From the NCBI GenBank assembly GCA_013812985.1, contig JACCSN010000188.1, forward strand, positions 1-8,380: a stretch of 8,380 nucleotides of DNA. Reading direction: 5' to 3'. Below the pieces are notes generated by a model. That model worked only from the letters and a program-made list of their open reading frames with translations, had not been told where the DNA came from and ran no database searches. This document shows positions 1-6,590 of the stretch, one piece after another. Every line of letters begins with the position of its first letter. Positions within the stretch are counted from its first letter, which is position 1. Source of the DNA: Hyphomicrobiales bacterium. Lineage in GTDB: Bacteria > Pseudomonadota > Alphaproteobacteria > Rhizobiales > Afifellaceae. The translations under genes and the position numbers were made by a program.

Positions 1-131
1 GGGCCGACGGCGCGGCTATCGGCGGTCAGCCCCTGGATCCAGCCGTTGCCCTGGTCTCCGGGAATGACGACGTCATTGGCGAAAAGCGAGGCGAGGCGGC
101 GGGGTCCGTAGCGCGGGCGGTTCGCGGTCAA
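1..131 (-). CDS. murE: MurE, UDP-MurNAc-tripeptide synthetase, N-terminal part (cut by window edge)
   Basis: Partial gene; only about the first 43 codons are inside the window. MurE is the cytoplasmic ATP-dependent ligase that adds the third amino acid (meso-diaminopimelate in most Gram-negatives) to UDP-MurNAc-L-Ala-D-Glu. The visible end of the fragment reads GLTADSRAVG, the conserved N-terminal motif of MurE that contacts the UDP part of the substrate (family knowledge). The only sensible start in frame is TTG at 131-129: there is no ATG or GTG nearby in frame, and an AAGGA Shine-Dalgarno (143-139) sits 7 bases upstream, overlapping the ftsI stop codon. The gap to ftsI is only 10 bases, so it is co-transcribed with the dcw genes. 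The TTG start may keep translation low. The position directly after ftsI is the usual dcw order, which supports the call despite the short fragment. Confidence 0.88.
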   Translation of the reverse strand, partial: MTANRPRYGPRRLASLFANDVVIPGDQGNGWIQGLTADSRAVG

Positions 132-141
132 GCAAGTGTCC

Positions 142-1866
142 TTACTGCGCGAAGGCGAGCGCCATCGCCGGATCGTCGTCCGGGTCGATCGCCTTCGGCT
201 CGATGCCGAGCATCGGCGCGATGCGTCGCACGATGTTGCCAACGGTCGGCGCGGCGTTCAGCCCGGCTGTGGCGCCCACTCCCGGCTTCTCCGATTGCGG
301 CTCGTCGAGCACCACCAACACCAGATATTTCGGCGCGTCCATCGGAAATCCGGCGAGGAAAGCGTTCCGCCGCTTGTTACCCGAATAGCGGCCGTTCACA
401 ACCTTTTCCGCCGTGCCGGTCTTGCCGCCGACGCTGTAGCCCGGAACGCTCGCCCGCTTGCCGGAGCCCTTGATGACGTTGAGCCGGAAGAGGTGCCGCA
501 TGATCTCGCTGGTTTCCGGCCGGATCACCTGGTGGGCAACGGACGCCGCCTGTTCGGGCGTCCGCGGCAGGAAGGTCGGCGGGATCAGCAGGCCGCCATT
601 GATGAGCGCCGCGCCCGCCGCGGCCGTCTGCATCGGCGAGACCGAAATGCCGTGCCCGAAGGAGATGGTGATCGTGGAAATCTTCGACCACGGCATCTTC
701 GGGACGATCGGGGCGCCGACCTCCGGCAGTTCCGTGCGCATCGGGTCGAGCAGCCCGATTTTCTTCAGGAAGCTTTCCTGCTCCGGCGTGCCGGCGGCGA
801 GCGCCATCTTCGCCGTGCCGATATTGGAGGAGAAGATGAAGATCTCCGGCACGGTAAGCACGCGATGCTTGCCGTGAAAGTCGCTGATCGTGTGACGGCC
901 GACCTGTAGCGTGCCCCTGGCGTCGAAGCTGTCGCTGATCTTGACGCGTCCGGAATCCAGCGCCATCGCCGTCGTGAAGCCCTTGAAGGTCGAGCCCATC
1001 TCGTAGACGCCGACGGTGGCCCGGTTCATCTTGTCCTTGTCGAGCGCCTCGTCGCGGTTGTTGGGGTCGTAATCCGGCAGCGAGCTCATGCCGACGACTT
1101 CGCCGGTATCCACGTCCAGCACGATGCCGATTGCCGCGATCGCCTTGTATTTCTCCATCGCGGTGAGAAGCTCATCGCGCACGACGTGCTGCACGCGCAG
1201 GTCGAGCGACAGCCGCACCGGCTCGATCGCGTGGCCGGTGGCGAAGCCTGCCGCCTGAAGGTCGGTGAGAAACGCCCGGTCGATGTATTTCTCGATCCCG
1301 GCGATACCCTGGTTGTCAATGTTGACCGTGCCGAGCACGTGCGCCGCCGTCGAACCGCCCGGATAAAAGCGGCGATTCTCCACCCGGAAGCCGATGCCCG
1401 GAATGCCCAGGTGATGCACCGCCTGCTGCTGGCGCGGCGTGATCCCGCGCTTGATGTAGGCGAACTTCGCATCCGTTGAGAGGAGATTGAGAAGGCGGCC
1501 GCGGTCCAGTTCCGGGAAGACCGTCGCCAGGAGCTCCGTGGCTTCGTCGGCGTCGACGATGAAGCGCGGTTCGGCGAAGAGCGACGCGGTCTTGATGTCG
1601 GTCGCAAGCGTTTCGCCGTTGCGGTCGGTGACGTCCGGCCGCGCCTGGGCCGGCGCCTGCACGAACCCGGCGCCGCCGGCCTCCTCCGCCTGCGCACCGA
1701 TCCCGAGCAGGACCAGCCTCGCCGCCAGGACGCCGTAAAGCAGGCCGAAGCCGGCGATGGCGAAGCAGACCCGCCAGCGGCCGCGGCGTTCCAGGTCGAC
1801 CTTGCCGCCAGCCGCCTCGGGGGATCGCGCGTGCCGCCAGGTCGTCGCAGGGAAGCTTGCCGTCAT
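142..1866 (-). CDS. ftsI: FtsI (PBP3), septal peptidoglycan D,D-transpeptidase
   Basis: Class B penicillin-binding protein, 574 aa, that cross-links septal peptidoglycan together with FtsW in the divisome. A short cytoplasmic N-terminus (about 1-31) is followed by one membrane segment (about 32-56), a periplasmic dimerisation/pedestal domain (about 70-230), and the transpeptidase domain. All three active-site motifs are visible: SxxK as STFK with nucleophile Ser292, SxN as SSN (346-348), and KTG (482-484, in GGKTGTAEK). The pedestal motif RFYPGG (166-171) is also typical. The ATG overlaps the ftsL stop (ATGA, 1863-1866), and AAGGAG (1879-1874) lies 7 bases upstream, so the start is well supported and translation is probably coupled. 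Length is normal for the family. The C-terminal tail is acidic (DPDDD). No frameshift or missing catalytic residue was seen. Confidence 0.98.
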   Translation of the reverse strand: MTASFPATTWRHARSPEAAGGKVDLERRGRWRVCFAIAGFGLLYGVLAARLVLLGIGAQAEEAGGAGFVQAPAQARPDVTDRNGETLATDIKTASLFAEPRFIVDADEATELLATVFPELDRGRLLNLLSTDAKFAYIKRGITPRQQQAVHHLGIPGIGFRVENRRFYPGGSTAAHVLGTVNIDNQGIAGIEKYIDRAFLTDLQAAGFATGHAIEPVRLSLDLRVQHVVRDELLTAMEKYKAIAAIGIVLDVDTGEVVGMSSLPDYDPNNRDEALDKDKMNRATVGVYEMGSTFKGFTTAMALDSGRVKISDSFDARGTLQVGRHTISDFHGKHRVLTVPEIFIFSSNIGTAKMALAAGTPEQESFLKKIGLLDPMRTELPEVGAPIVPKMPWSKISTITISFGHGISVSPMQTAAAGAALINGGLLIPPTFLPRTPEQAASVAHQVIRPETSEIMRHLFRLNVIKGSGKRASVPGYSVGGKTGTAEKVVNGRYSGNKRRNAFLAGFPMDAPKYLVLVVLDEPQSEKPGVGATAGLNAAPTVGNIVRRIAPMLGIEPKAIDPDDDPAMALAFAQ

Positions 1867-2249
1867 TGCACGTCTCCTTTGTCTTCAACCGACTCTTCGT
1901 CGTTTCCCGATTGCCCTTCCAGGATCGCGGACAGCGCCGTTTCGTCCGCCGGCTCAGGCCCCTTTGGCCGCATCGGAAGGTTCTCCAGCCTGGTGATCTG
2001 GGCCGGATCGAGCGGCTGCAGCTTCAAGCGTTCGGAATGGCGCGCGACCAGCTCCTGCACACGGGCCGGCTGGAGCAGGAGGCTCCATTCCGCCTCCAGG
2101 AGGGAGAGCGTCTCCTTCTCCTGGTCGAGGCCGCGCTGCAGATCGGCCGCATGGTCCGCCACGGCTTCCGCCCGGTATTTGACCTGGAACACGAAGATCG
2201 CCGCACCGGCGGCGGCGATGACGGAAACAAACTGCAGCCAGCGGATCAT
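1863..2249 (-). CDS. ftsL: FtsL, bitopic cell division protein
   Basis: Small divisome scaffold protein of 128 aa. In the known systems FtsL acts with FtsB and FtsQ to recruit and activate FtsW/FtsI at the septum. The sequence shows a very short cytoplasmic N-terminus, a membrane segment at about residues 5-22, and then a helical region (about 25-62) with heptad-like leucines ([19 protein letters not shown]) that fits the FtsL coiled coil. It continues with the [11 protein letters not shown] segment common in alphaproteobacterial FtsL, and an acidic, probably disordered tail. Sequence conservation in this family is low, so the call rests on topology, the PAR..L..RH segment and the position between rsmH and ftsI. 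The ATG overlaps the rsmH stop (ATGA), and GGAGG (2261-2257) lies 7 bases upstream. Confidence 0.93.
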   Translation of the reverse strand: MIRWLQFVSVIAAAGAAIFVFQVKYRAEAVADHAADLQRGLDQEKETLSLLEAEWSLLLQPARVQELVARHSERLKLQPLDPAQITRLENLPMRPKGPEPADETALSAILEGQSGNDEESVEDKGDVQ

Positions 2250-3283
2250 GCGAAGGCCTCCGGACCGGGCACGCCGCGAAGGTGCGGAACGCCGATGGCT
2301 TGAAAATTCACCGCCCGAACCGGGGCGCCGGTGCGGATTGCCGCCCGGAGCCTTGCCGAGCGCGCTCGCGGATTGGCGGCGGTCTCCACCTCGCCGGGTT
2401 CAACGCCATGCGGCGTGAGGAGTCGGAAGCTCGGCGCCTCGACGGCGACGAGCGGGGCATGGCGGGAGCCGTGCGCCTCGCGCGACCGCTCCTGCAGGAA
2501 GCGCTTGACGATGCGGTCCTCCAGCGAATGGAAGGCCACCACGACGAGCCGCCCGCCTTCCCGCAACACCGCCTCCGCGGCGGCGAGAGCCTGCGCCAGC
2601 TCCTCCAGCTCGCGGTTGATGAAGATGCGAAGCGCCTGGAATGTGCGAGTCGCCGGATGGATGCGCTGAAGGTGGGCGGGGCCGGAAGCCGCGGCGACGA
2701 TGTCGGCGAGCTGAACCGTGCTTTCGATCGGCGCCTCCGCCCGGGCTCGCTCGATTGCGCGGGCGATGCGTCCGGCGTTCCGCTCCTCGCCATAGACGCG
2801 CAGGATCCCCGCCAGCTCCTTGACCGAGGCGCGGTTCACGACAGCCGCCGCATCGGCCCCGCTCGGCCCCATCCGCATGTCGAGCGGCCCGTCGCGACGG
2901 AACGAGAAGCCGCGCTCCGCCTGGTCGAGCTGCATGGAGGAGACGCCGACGTCGAGCACCACGCCATCCGCCGGCCGGAATCCCGCGGCTTGCGCATGAG
3001 CGTCGAGGTCGGAGAAGCGCCCCTCGACGAGTTTCAGCCGGCCGCCGACCGCTTCGACGAGCTCGGCGCCCGCTTCGACCGCGCCGCGGTCCCGGTCGAT
3101 CGCGAGCACCGTCCCACCTCCCTCCAGGATGGCGCGCGAGTAGCCCCCCGCGCCGAAGGTCCCGTCGACGTAGCGGCCGCCATCGACGACCGCGAGCTGC
3201 TCGATCACCTCGGACAGGAGGACGGGCACGTGGCGGGCCGGTCCGCCAGCAGCCTCAGTCGAAAAGCCGCGACCCGCCTTCAT
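2246..3283 (-). CDS. rsmH: RsmH (MraW), 16S rRNA m4C1402 methyltransferase
   Basis: S-adenosylmethionine-dependent enzyme that N4-methylates C1402 of 16S rRNA in the ribosomal decoding centre; 345 aa, slightly longer than the E. coli protein. Family signatures appear in order: HVPVLL (18-23), the SAM-binding [10 protein letters not shown] (40-49), AIDRD (61-65), [11 protein letters not shown] (110-120), [14 protein letters not shown] (125-138), [17 protein letters not shown] (213-229), [10 protein letters not shown] (251-260) and [11 protein letters not shown] (304-314). The N-terminus has about 15 poorly conserved residues before HVPVLL. The ATG overlaps the mraZ stop (ATGA), and GGGGAG (3296-3291) lies 7 bases upstream, which fixes the start. 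It lies second in the dcw operon, as is usual. A 400-codon open frame on the opposite strand is only a GC-rich shadow. Confidence 0.98.
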   Translation of the reverse strand: MKAGRGFSTEAAGGPARHVPVLLSEVIEQLAVVDGGRYVDGTFGAGGYSRAILEGGGTVLAIDRDRGAVEAGAELVEAVGGRLKLVEGRFSDLDAHAQAAGFRPADGVVLDVGVSSMQLDQAERGFSFRRDGPLDMRMGPSGADAAAVVNRASVKELAGILRVYGEERNAGRIARAIERARAEAPIESTVQLADIVAAASGPAHLQRIHPATRTFQALRIFINRELEELAQALAAAEAVLREGGRLVVVAFHSLEDRIVKRFLQERSREAHGSRHAPLVAVEAPSFRLLTPHGVEPGEVETAANPRARSARLRAAIRTGAPVRAVNFQAIGVPHLRGVPGPEAFA

Positions 3284-3789
3284 GCCGCGTCTCCCCTGCC
3301 CGAAGATCCCGGAAGCTGCGGAGTCGGATTTCCCTGCCCCGGATTTCCCTGGCCGAGCCCGCGGGTGACGGATCTGAGATGCGCGCGCGTCTCACGCTGG
3401 CGCTCGGCGAAGCGCTCCGGGGCCCAGACCTGGAACTTGAAGCCCTGGCCGACGAAGACCGCGATGTCCGCGATCCCGGCATAGGCGCGGAACTCATCCG
3501 GGAGCACGACGCGGCCGTCCGGGTCGATCTTCAAGACCCGGCTCTCGCCGTAAAAGGCGGTAGAGAGGCTCTCGTGGTCCTCGGAGAATGTCTGGAATAC
3601 GGACAGCCGGTCGGCGATCGCAGCTTGCAGCCGCGCTCCGCCCGCATCAATCGCGGGACGGTCGAGCGCCGGATAGCAATAGAGCCCATCCTGCCCTTCG
3701 CGCGCCATGACGCCCCTGAACGGTGCCGGCACCGACACGCGGCCCTTCCCGTCGAGCCGGTTGGAGAATGTGGCGACGAAACCCTCCAT
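3280..3789 (-). CDS. mraZ: MraZ, transcriptional regulator of the dcw operon
   Basis: DNA-binding protein of the AbrB/SpoVT-like fold, 169 aa, which in E. coli represses its own operon by binding tandem TGGG-type repeats. It carries the two tandem MraZ modules: the first with [15 protein letters not shown] (11-25), the second with [18 protein letters not shown] (89-106). The C-terminal tail from about residue 145 is Gly/Pro/Gln-rich and contains a GQGNP duplication, a lineage-specific extension. The start ATG at 3789 has GAGGGG (3797-3792) close upstream and gives the conserved N-terminus ([17 protein letters not shown]). It is the first gene of the minus-strand operon. A candidate operator and promoter lie 140-180 bases upstream, so autoregulation is likely (inference from the sites). 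Confidence 0.97.
   Translation of the reverse strand: MEGFVATFSNRLDGKGRVSVPAPFRGVMAREGQDGLYCYPALDRPAIDAGGARLQAAIADRLSVFQTFSEDHESLSTAFYGESRVLKIDPDGRVVLPDEFRAYAGIADIAVFVGQGFKFQVWAPERFAERQRETRAHLRSVTRGLGQGNPGQGNPTPQLPGSSGRGDAA
3325..3355 (-). repeat. 15-bp tandem duplication inside the 3' end of mraZ
   Basis: On the plus strand the 11-mer GGATTTCCCTG occurs at 3326-3336 and again at 3341-3351, a period of 15 bases. The period is a multiple of three, so the repeat stays in frame and encodes GQGNP twice in a row in the C-terminal tail of MraZ. It probably arose by slippage in an unconstrained tail. Confidence 0.8.
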
Positions 3790-3853
3790 TGCCCCTCAAG
3801 TCCGCCGCCCGCGAAGCCCGGCTTTGGCCGGGTTCGCCCCTCCATTGAGCCTC
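3782..3853 (-). repeat. Duplicated Shine-Dalgarno plus ATG module before mraZ
   Basis: A 16-base segment at 3782-3797 is repeated with two mismatches at 3838-3853 (the first 10 bases, CCCTCCATTG on the plus strand, are identical). Read on the mraZ strand, each copy holds a GAGG-like purine run just before an ATGGAGGG start. The downstream copy is the real mraZ start. The upstream ATG at 3845 is out of frame with mraZ (56 bases away) and would open a roughly 104-codon overlapping frame with no recognisable product. Possibly a local duplication; a decoy start is conceivable. Confidence 0.45.
3811..3837 (-). other. Strong hairpin in the predicted mraZ leader
   Basis: Inverted repeat with arms GCGAA-CCCGGC and GCCGGG-TTCGC (plus strand), with one bulged G and a 4-base loop: 11 base pairs in total. 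It lies 22-48 bases upstream of the mraZ ATG, inside the leader if the promoter at 3938-3967 is used. No T-run follows on either strand, so it does not look like an intrinsic terminator. It could affect leader stability or access to the ribosome binding site, but this is inference. Confidence 0.5.
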
Positions 3854-3926
3854 CGTTCTCCATGCACCGAAGCCGGATGCGCGAAGCTGCGAGAGCGCTT
3901 GCAGACGGGCGCGATAGCTTCGCTGC

Positions 3927-3960
3927 CGGGAAGATATGGGATAACATGGGACATCATGGG
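3927..3960. promoter_or_regulatory. Candidate MraZ operator: four TGGGN-type repeats at 10-bp period
   Basis: Plus strand shows CGGGA (3927), TGGGA (3937), TGGGA (3947) and TGGGC (3957), each separated by exactly 5 bases (AGATA, TAACA, CATCA). Known MraZ operators are direct repeats of TGGGN with 5-base spacers in front of the mra operon (established for E. coli). The 10-bp period puts all copies on one DNA face, suitable for the ring-shaped MraZ oligomer. The repeats lie 138-171 bases upstream of mraZ and overlap the candidate promoter. On the mraZ coding strand they read CCCA, so orientation should be compared with known boxes. Confidence 0.7.
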
Positions 3961-3967
3961 CGGTCAA
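3938..3967 (-). promoter_or_regulatory. Candidate sigma70-type promoter of the mraZ (dcw) operon
   Basis: Reading on the minus strand, TTGACC (3967-3962, five of six to the -35 consensus) is followed after 18 bases by TATCCC (3943-3938, three of six to the -10 consensus). Transcription would start near 3931, giving a leader of about 140 bases. The -10 match is weak, so the exact elements are uncertain. However, the -35 lies beside the TGGG array, and the spacer and -10 lie inside it, the arrangement expected for an autorepressed promoter. Confidence 0.45.
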
Positions 3968-4177
3968 TGGAGCAGCACGGGCGCGAGTATCTTCGAACGC
4001 CCCAAATCCGGACTCGGCGACGATGCCGAGTGGTGCGGCTCAGTTGGTGAAGACAGCGTCGCCTCGGCACTCAGGAAGCCGCGGAGATCGCCGGCTTCGC
4101 TGGTGTTTCAAAAGCCTTTTCACCGCCGCCGAACGCGGCTAGGGCATGACAACGTGCTGAAATCGCCGAGTTTTCGA
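3961..4177. other. Gene-free divergent region with competing stem-loops
   Basis: No coding frame here looks real. The stretch contains several potential stems on the plus strand. ACTCGGC (4012-4018) pairs with GCCGAGT (4025-4031), with a 6-base loop. The overlapping TGCCGAG (4024-4030) can instead pair with CTCGGCA (4063-4069), so the two stems exclude each other. Next comes a longer stem at 4075-4098 (GAAGCC-GCG / CGC-CGGCTTC with one bulge). The segment may be a structured leader of the J-domain gene or a small RNA. There is no clear T-run or strong promoter, and I do not recognise an RNA family; the RNase P RNA core motifs are absent. Confidence 0.35.
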
Positions 4178-4888
4178 ATGAGCATTTTCTCACGGATCGC
4201 CGGGTTGCTGACGGGCGGCGCCGGCGCGGTTGGCGCCGCCGCGGCGAACCTGCGCGCCGCATTGGCGGCGCTGTCGGACAGCGATCTGCGTCGCCAGGCG
4301 GCGTTCGCCATCGCCATGATCGCGCTCTCCGCCAAGATGGCCAAGGCGGACGGCGTGGTGACGCGGCCGGAGGTCGACGCCTTCTGCCGGATGTTCACGA
4401 TCCCGCGCGGCGAGGAGGCGAATGTCAGCCGCGTCTACAACCTCGCCAAGCAGGATGTGGCCGGTTTCGAAACCTACGCCCGCGATGTGGCGCACTTCCT
4501 GGCCGACGATGCGGGCATGCTCGAAGACCTGCTCGACGGCCTTTTCGACATCGCCAAGGCGGACGGCGCGGTCCATGAGCGCGAGCTCAGCTACCTCGCC
4601 CGCGTGGCGGAGCTTTTCGGGTTCGACGAGCACGCTTTCGCCCGCATCAGCGCCCGGCATATCCTGGGCAATGGCGGCGACCCTTACCTCGTGCTCGACG
4701 CCGACCCGTCCTGGGACACTGATCGCCTCCGCCGGCACTATCGCAAGCTGGTCTCCGAGAACCATCCGGACCGGCTGATCGCCCGGGGGGTGCCGGAAGA
4801 ATTCGTACGGATCGCCAACGACCGGCTGGCTACAATCAACGCAGCCTGGGATCGGATCGAGGCGACCCGGCTTTCGACGCCGGCATGA
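4178..4888 (+). CDS. djlA: DjlA-like co-chaperone: TerB domain plus C-terminal J-domain
   Basis: 236 aa. A TerB-like helical domain spans about 38-155, with its two characteristic acidic motifs KADGVVTRPE (56-65) and KADGAVHERE (127-136), which in TerB-fold proteins can bind metal. A J-domain follows (about 168-232) with the invariant HPD at 196-198, so it should stimulate a DnaK-type chaperone. E. coli DjlA has an N-terminal membrane anchor. Here the N-terminus (GLLTGGAGAVGAAAANL, 9-25) is only mildly hydrophobic, so membrane association is uncertain. ATG 4178 is chosen because it gives the family's N-terminus MSIFSRI; the ribosome site is weak (GAG at 4168-4170). An in-frame GTG at 4154 is an alternative. 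The stop overlaps the next start (ATGA, 4885-4888), so it forms an operon with the amidase gene. It is divergent from mraZ and might share its regulatory region. Confidence 0.9.
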   Translation: MSIFSRIAGLLTGGAGAVGAAAANLRAALAALSDSDLRRQAAFAIAMIALSAKMAKADGVVTRPEVDAFCRMFTIPRGEEANVSRVYNLAKQDVAGFETYARDVAHFLADDAGMLEDLLDGLFDIAKADGAVHERELSYLARVAELFGFDEHAFARISARHILGNGGDPYLVLDADPSWDTDRLRRHYRKLVSENHPDRLIARGVPEEFVRIANDRLATINAAWDRIEATRLSTPA

Positions 4889-5625
4889 ATGCGCGTTTGA
4901 CCGTGGAGCAGCGCCCCTCCCCCAATCACGGCGAGCGGACGCCCGGCCCGATCGACATCCTGCTCCTCCACTATACGGGGATGCCCGGCCGCGCCGAGGC
5001 GGCGCTCCGCTGGCTTTGCAGCCCAAAGAGCCAAGTCTCCTGCCATTACTTTGTTTTCGAGGACGGCCGCGTCGTTCAGCTTGTGCCGGAGGATCGCCGG
5101 GCCTGGCACGCCGGCGCGTCGCTCTGGGCGGGCAAGGCCGACATCAATTCCCGCTCAATTGGCATCGAGATCGCCAATCACGGCCATCCCGGCGGCCTGC
5201 CCGAATATCCCGACGCGCAGATCGAGGCGCTGATCGCGCTCTGCCGGGAGATCGTGGGGCATCATCCCATACCGCCCCACCGCATCCTCGCCCATTCCGA
5301 CGTGGCGCCCGGCCGCAAGCTCGATCCCGGCGAACATTTTCCATGGCGCCGCCTCGCCCTGGCCGACATCGGCCACTGGGTCGAGCCGGCGGACGTCGAG
5401 GACGGCCGTTCGCTCCGGCGTGGCGATGCCGGCCCGGCGACCGAAGCGTTTCAAGCGATGCTTGCCCTCTACGGCTACGGGCTCGCCCTCGACGGCCGCT
5501 TCGGCCCGCGCACGGAAGACGTGGTCGCCGCCTTTCAGCGCCATTTCCGGCCAGCCCGCGTGGACGGCGTCGCCGATCGATCCACGATCCGGACGCTGCA
5601 CCGATTGTTAATCCCGCTGCCCTGA
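4885..5625 (+). CDS. N-acetylmuramoyl-L-alanine amidase (AmpD/AmiD type) with peptidoglycan-binding domain
   Basis: 246 aa. Zinc amidase of the Amidase_2 family, which cleaves the MurNAc (or anhydroMurNAc)-L-Ala bond. The likely zinc ligands are His29 (LLLHYTGM), His137 (ILAHSDVAPGRK) and Asp147 (LDPG), with Glu95 (GIEIAN) as probable catalytic residue. The catalytic domain spans about 20-165. A C-terminal PG_binding_1 domain (about 175-243, LRRGD...LDGRFGPRTEDVVAAFQ) follows. No signal peptide or lipobox is visible, which favours a cytoplasmic AmpD-like recycling role, although the binding domain is more typical of AmiD-like enzymes that meet the wall; the symbol is therefore left empty. The ATG overlaps the djlA stop and lacks a good ribosome site of its own, so translation is probably coupled. 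Confidence 0.93.
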   Translation: MNARLTVEQRPSPNHGERTPGPIDILLLHYTGMPGRAEAALRWLCSPKSQVSCHYFVFEDGRVVQLVPEDRRAWHAGASLWAGKADINSRSIGIEIANHGHPGGLPEYPDAQIEALIALCREIVGHHPIPPHRILAHSDVAPGRKLDPGEHFPWRRLALADIGHWVEPADVEDGRSLRRGDAGPATEAFQAMLALYGYGLALDGRFGPRTEDVVAAFQRHFRPARVDGVADRSTIRTLHRLLIPLP

Positions 5626-5660
5626 TACCTATCGGCAACAGCCAAGCCGAATCAGGTCCA

Positions 5661-5679
5661 AGGCATGTCCATGCGCCTA
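5661..5679. promoter_or_regulatory. Imperfect dyad upstream of the lytic transglycosylase gene
   Basis: AGGCATG-TC-CATGCGCCT forms an almost perfect dyad (one extra base in the right arm) with a 2-base centre, too short for a stable hairpin but suitable as a dimeric protein site. It sits 72-90 bases before the ATG at 5751, within a 125-base gap that should hold the promoter. No clear -35/-10 pair was found there. A smaller dyad CCCT-TAAAC-AGGG follows at 5704-5716. Confidence 0.3.
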
Positions 5680-5750
5680 GTTCCAGTCACATTCCGGCCA
5701 CATCCCTTAAACAGGGTCGCGAGCACAGAAAATTGTCCGGGACAGGCGTA

Positions 5751-6572
5751 ATGGTGTTTCGTAGCTTGGCGGCGGTCGTTCCTGTCGTTTGCGTCATCAG
5801 TTTATTCGGGGATCCAAGTCTCGCTCAGGAGATTGAGCCGGCCATCGCAGGCGCCTTGGAAAGGGCCAAGTCTCAGCTCGCCGGGGGGGAGATTGTGGCC
5901 GGCCATCGGACCCGCGCAGCCGAGGTCGCTCGCAACGCCGACGCGGTGCGAGCAAGGCGGGTGCGCATTGTGCGCATCCAGCCTCCCGCCGCTCAGGTCG
6001 AGGCGGCTGCCGCCATCCCGCTTTCGTCTCACGCGGTGAACAAGCGCCTTGACGCCGTGTTCGGCCTGGTCGCGCCCGTCGAGGCGCCGGCGGAAGCGGC
6101 ACGCCTGCCGGCGCCGAGGCCGGCGCCTGACGAAGACCTGGTCGCGCTGGCCTACGCCGACAGCGCCGACGAGGCGCGCGAGGGCGGTTCGGGCCTCTCG
6201 GCGATCGAGGAGCTTGTGGAAAAGCATGCCGAGGCCAATGATGTGCCGCCGGCGCTGGCCCATGCGCTTGTCGAGGTGGAGAGCAGCTACAATCCGAAGG
6301 CGACCGGCTCCAACGGCGAGATCGGCCTCCTGCAGATCAAGCCGCAGACCGCCCGCGCCTTTGGCTACAAGGGCTCGGCCAAGGGCTTGTACGACGCGGA
6401 GACCAACATCGCCTTCGGCATGAAATACCTGGGCAAGGCGCATGATCTGGCAGACGGCGACACCTGCGGCACGCTCCTGCGCTACAATGCAGGCCTCGAC
6501 GCCAAGCGGAAGAGCGCCGCGTCGAACAAGTTCTGCGCCAAGGTGAAGCGCAAGATGGCGGAACGGGCGTAA
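5751..6572 (+). CDS. Secreted lytic transglycosylase, GH23 SLT domain
   Basis: 273 aa. Lytic transglycosylases cleave the MurNAc-GlcNAc bond in the periplasm and leave 1,6-anhydroMurNAc ends. An N-terminal signal peptide (hydrophobic about 5-20, likely cut after PSLA at 25) is followed by a low-complexity Ala/Pro/Glu-rich linker (about 30-145). The catalytic SLT domain (about 150-270) contains VESSYNP with probable catalytic Glu177, GEIGLLQIKPQTA (189-201) and RYNAG (244-248). Cys239 and Cys262 may form a disulfide. ATG 5751 is chosen because it gives a proper signal peptide and has AGG 4 bases upstream. The frame stays open far into the amidase gene, but that extension is spurious. The nearby amidase would act on the anhydromuropeptides this enzyme produces, a plausible functional link (inference). 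Confidence 0.92.
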   Translation: MVFRSLAAVVPVVCVISLFGDPSLAQEIEPAIAGALERAKSQLAGGEIVAGHRTRAAEVARNADAVRARRVRIVRIQPPAAQVEAAAAIPLSSHAVNKRLDAVFGLVAPVEAPAEAARLPAPRPAPDEDLVALAYADSADEAREGGSGLSAIEELVEKHAEANDVPPALAHALVEVESSYNPKATGSNGEIGLLQIKPQTARAFGYKGSAKGLYDAETNIAFGMKYLGKAHDLADGDTCGTLLRYNAGLDAKRKSAASNKFCAKVKRKMAERA

Positions 6573-6580
6573 GCCGCCCG
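6564..6580 (+). terminator. Weak terminator-like hairpin over the transglycosylase stop codon
   Basis: CGGGCG (6564-6569), a 5-base loop that includes the TAA stop, then CGCCCG (6575-6580): a GC-only stem of 6 pairs. There is no T-run after it, so it is at best a weak or Rho-assisted terminator between the two convergent units. Confidence 0.3.
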
Positions 6581-6590
6581 CAGCCCGCGC

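Noticed and set aside
2282..3484. 400-codon plus-strand open frame opposite rsmH and the end of mraZ
   Set aside because: It lies fully antisense to well-identified genes, is rich in Arg/Gly/Asp as expected from GC-rich shadow frames, and has no recognisable domain.
4030..4115. tRNA-like stretch (GGCTCAGTTGGT resembles a D-arm)
   Set aside because: No matching acceptor stem, anticodon stem or T-loop (GGTTCGAATCC-like) at the right distances.
3707..4177. N-terminal extension of the J-domain frame into the mraZ region
   Set aside because: The extension would overlap mraZ, the operator and the promoter, and reads as low-quality sequence; the conserved protein starts at 4178.
3790..4177. Possible RNase P RNA gene upstream of mraZ
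   Set aside because: The conserved GAGGAAAGTCC-type and ACAGAA core motifs are absent and the space is too short.
4190..5026. 278-codon minus-strand open frame opposite the J-domain gene
   Set aside because: Antisense shadow of a gene with clear TerB and J-domain motifs; no ribosome site or family likeness.
5016..5750. N-terminal extension of the transglycosylase frame into the amidase gene
   Set aside because: It overlaps the amidase out of frame; the signal peptide begins at ATG 5751.
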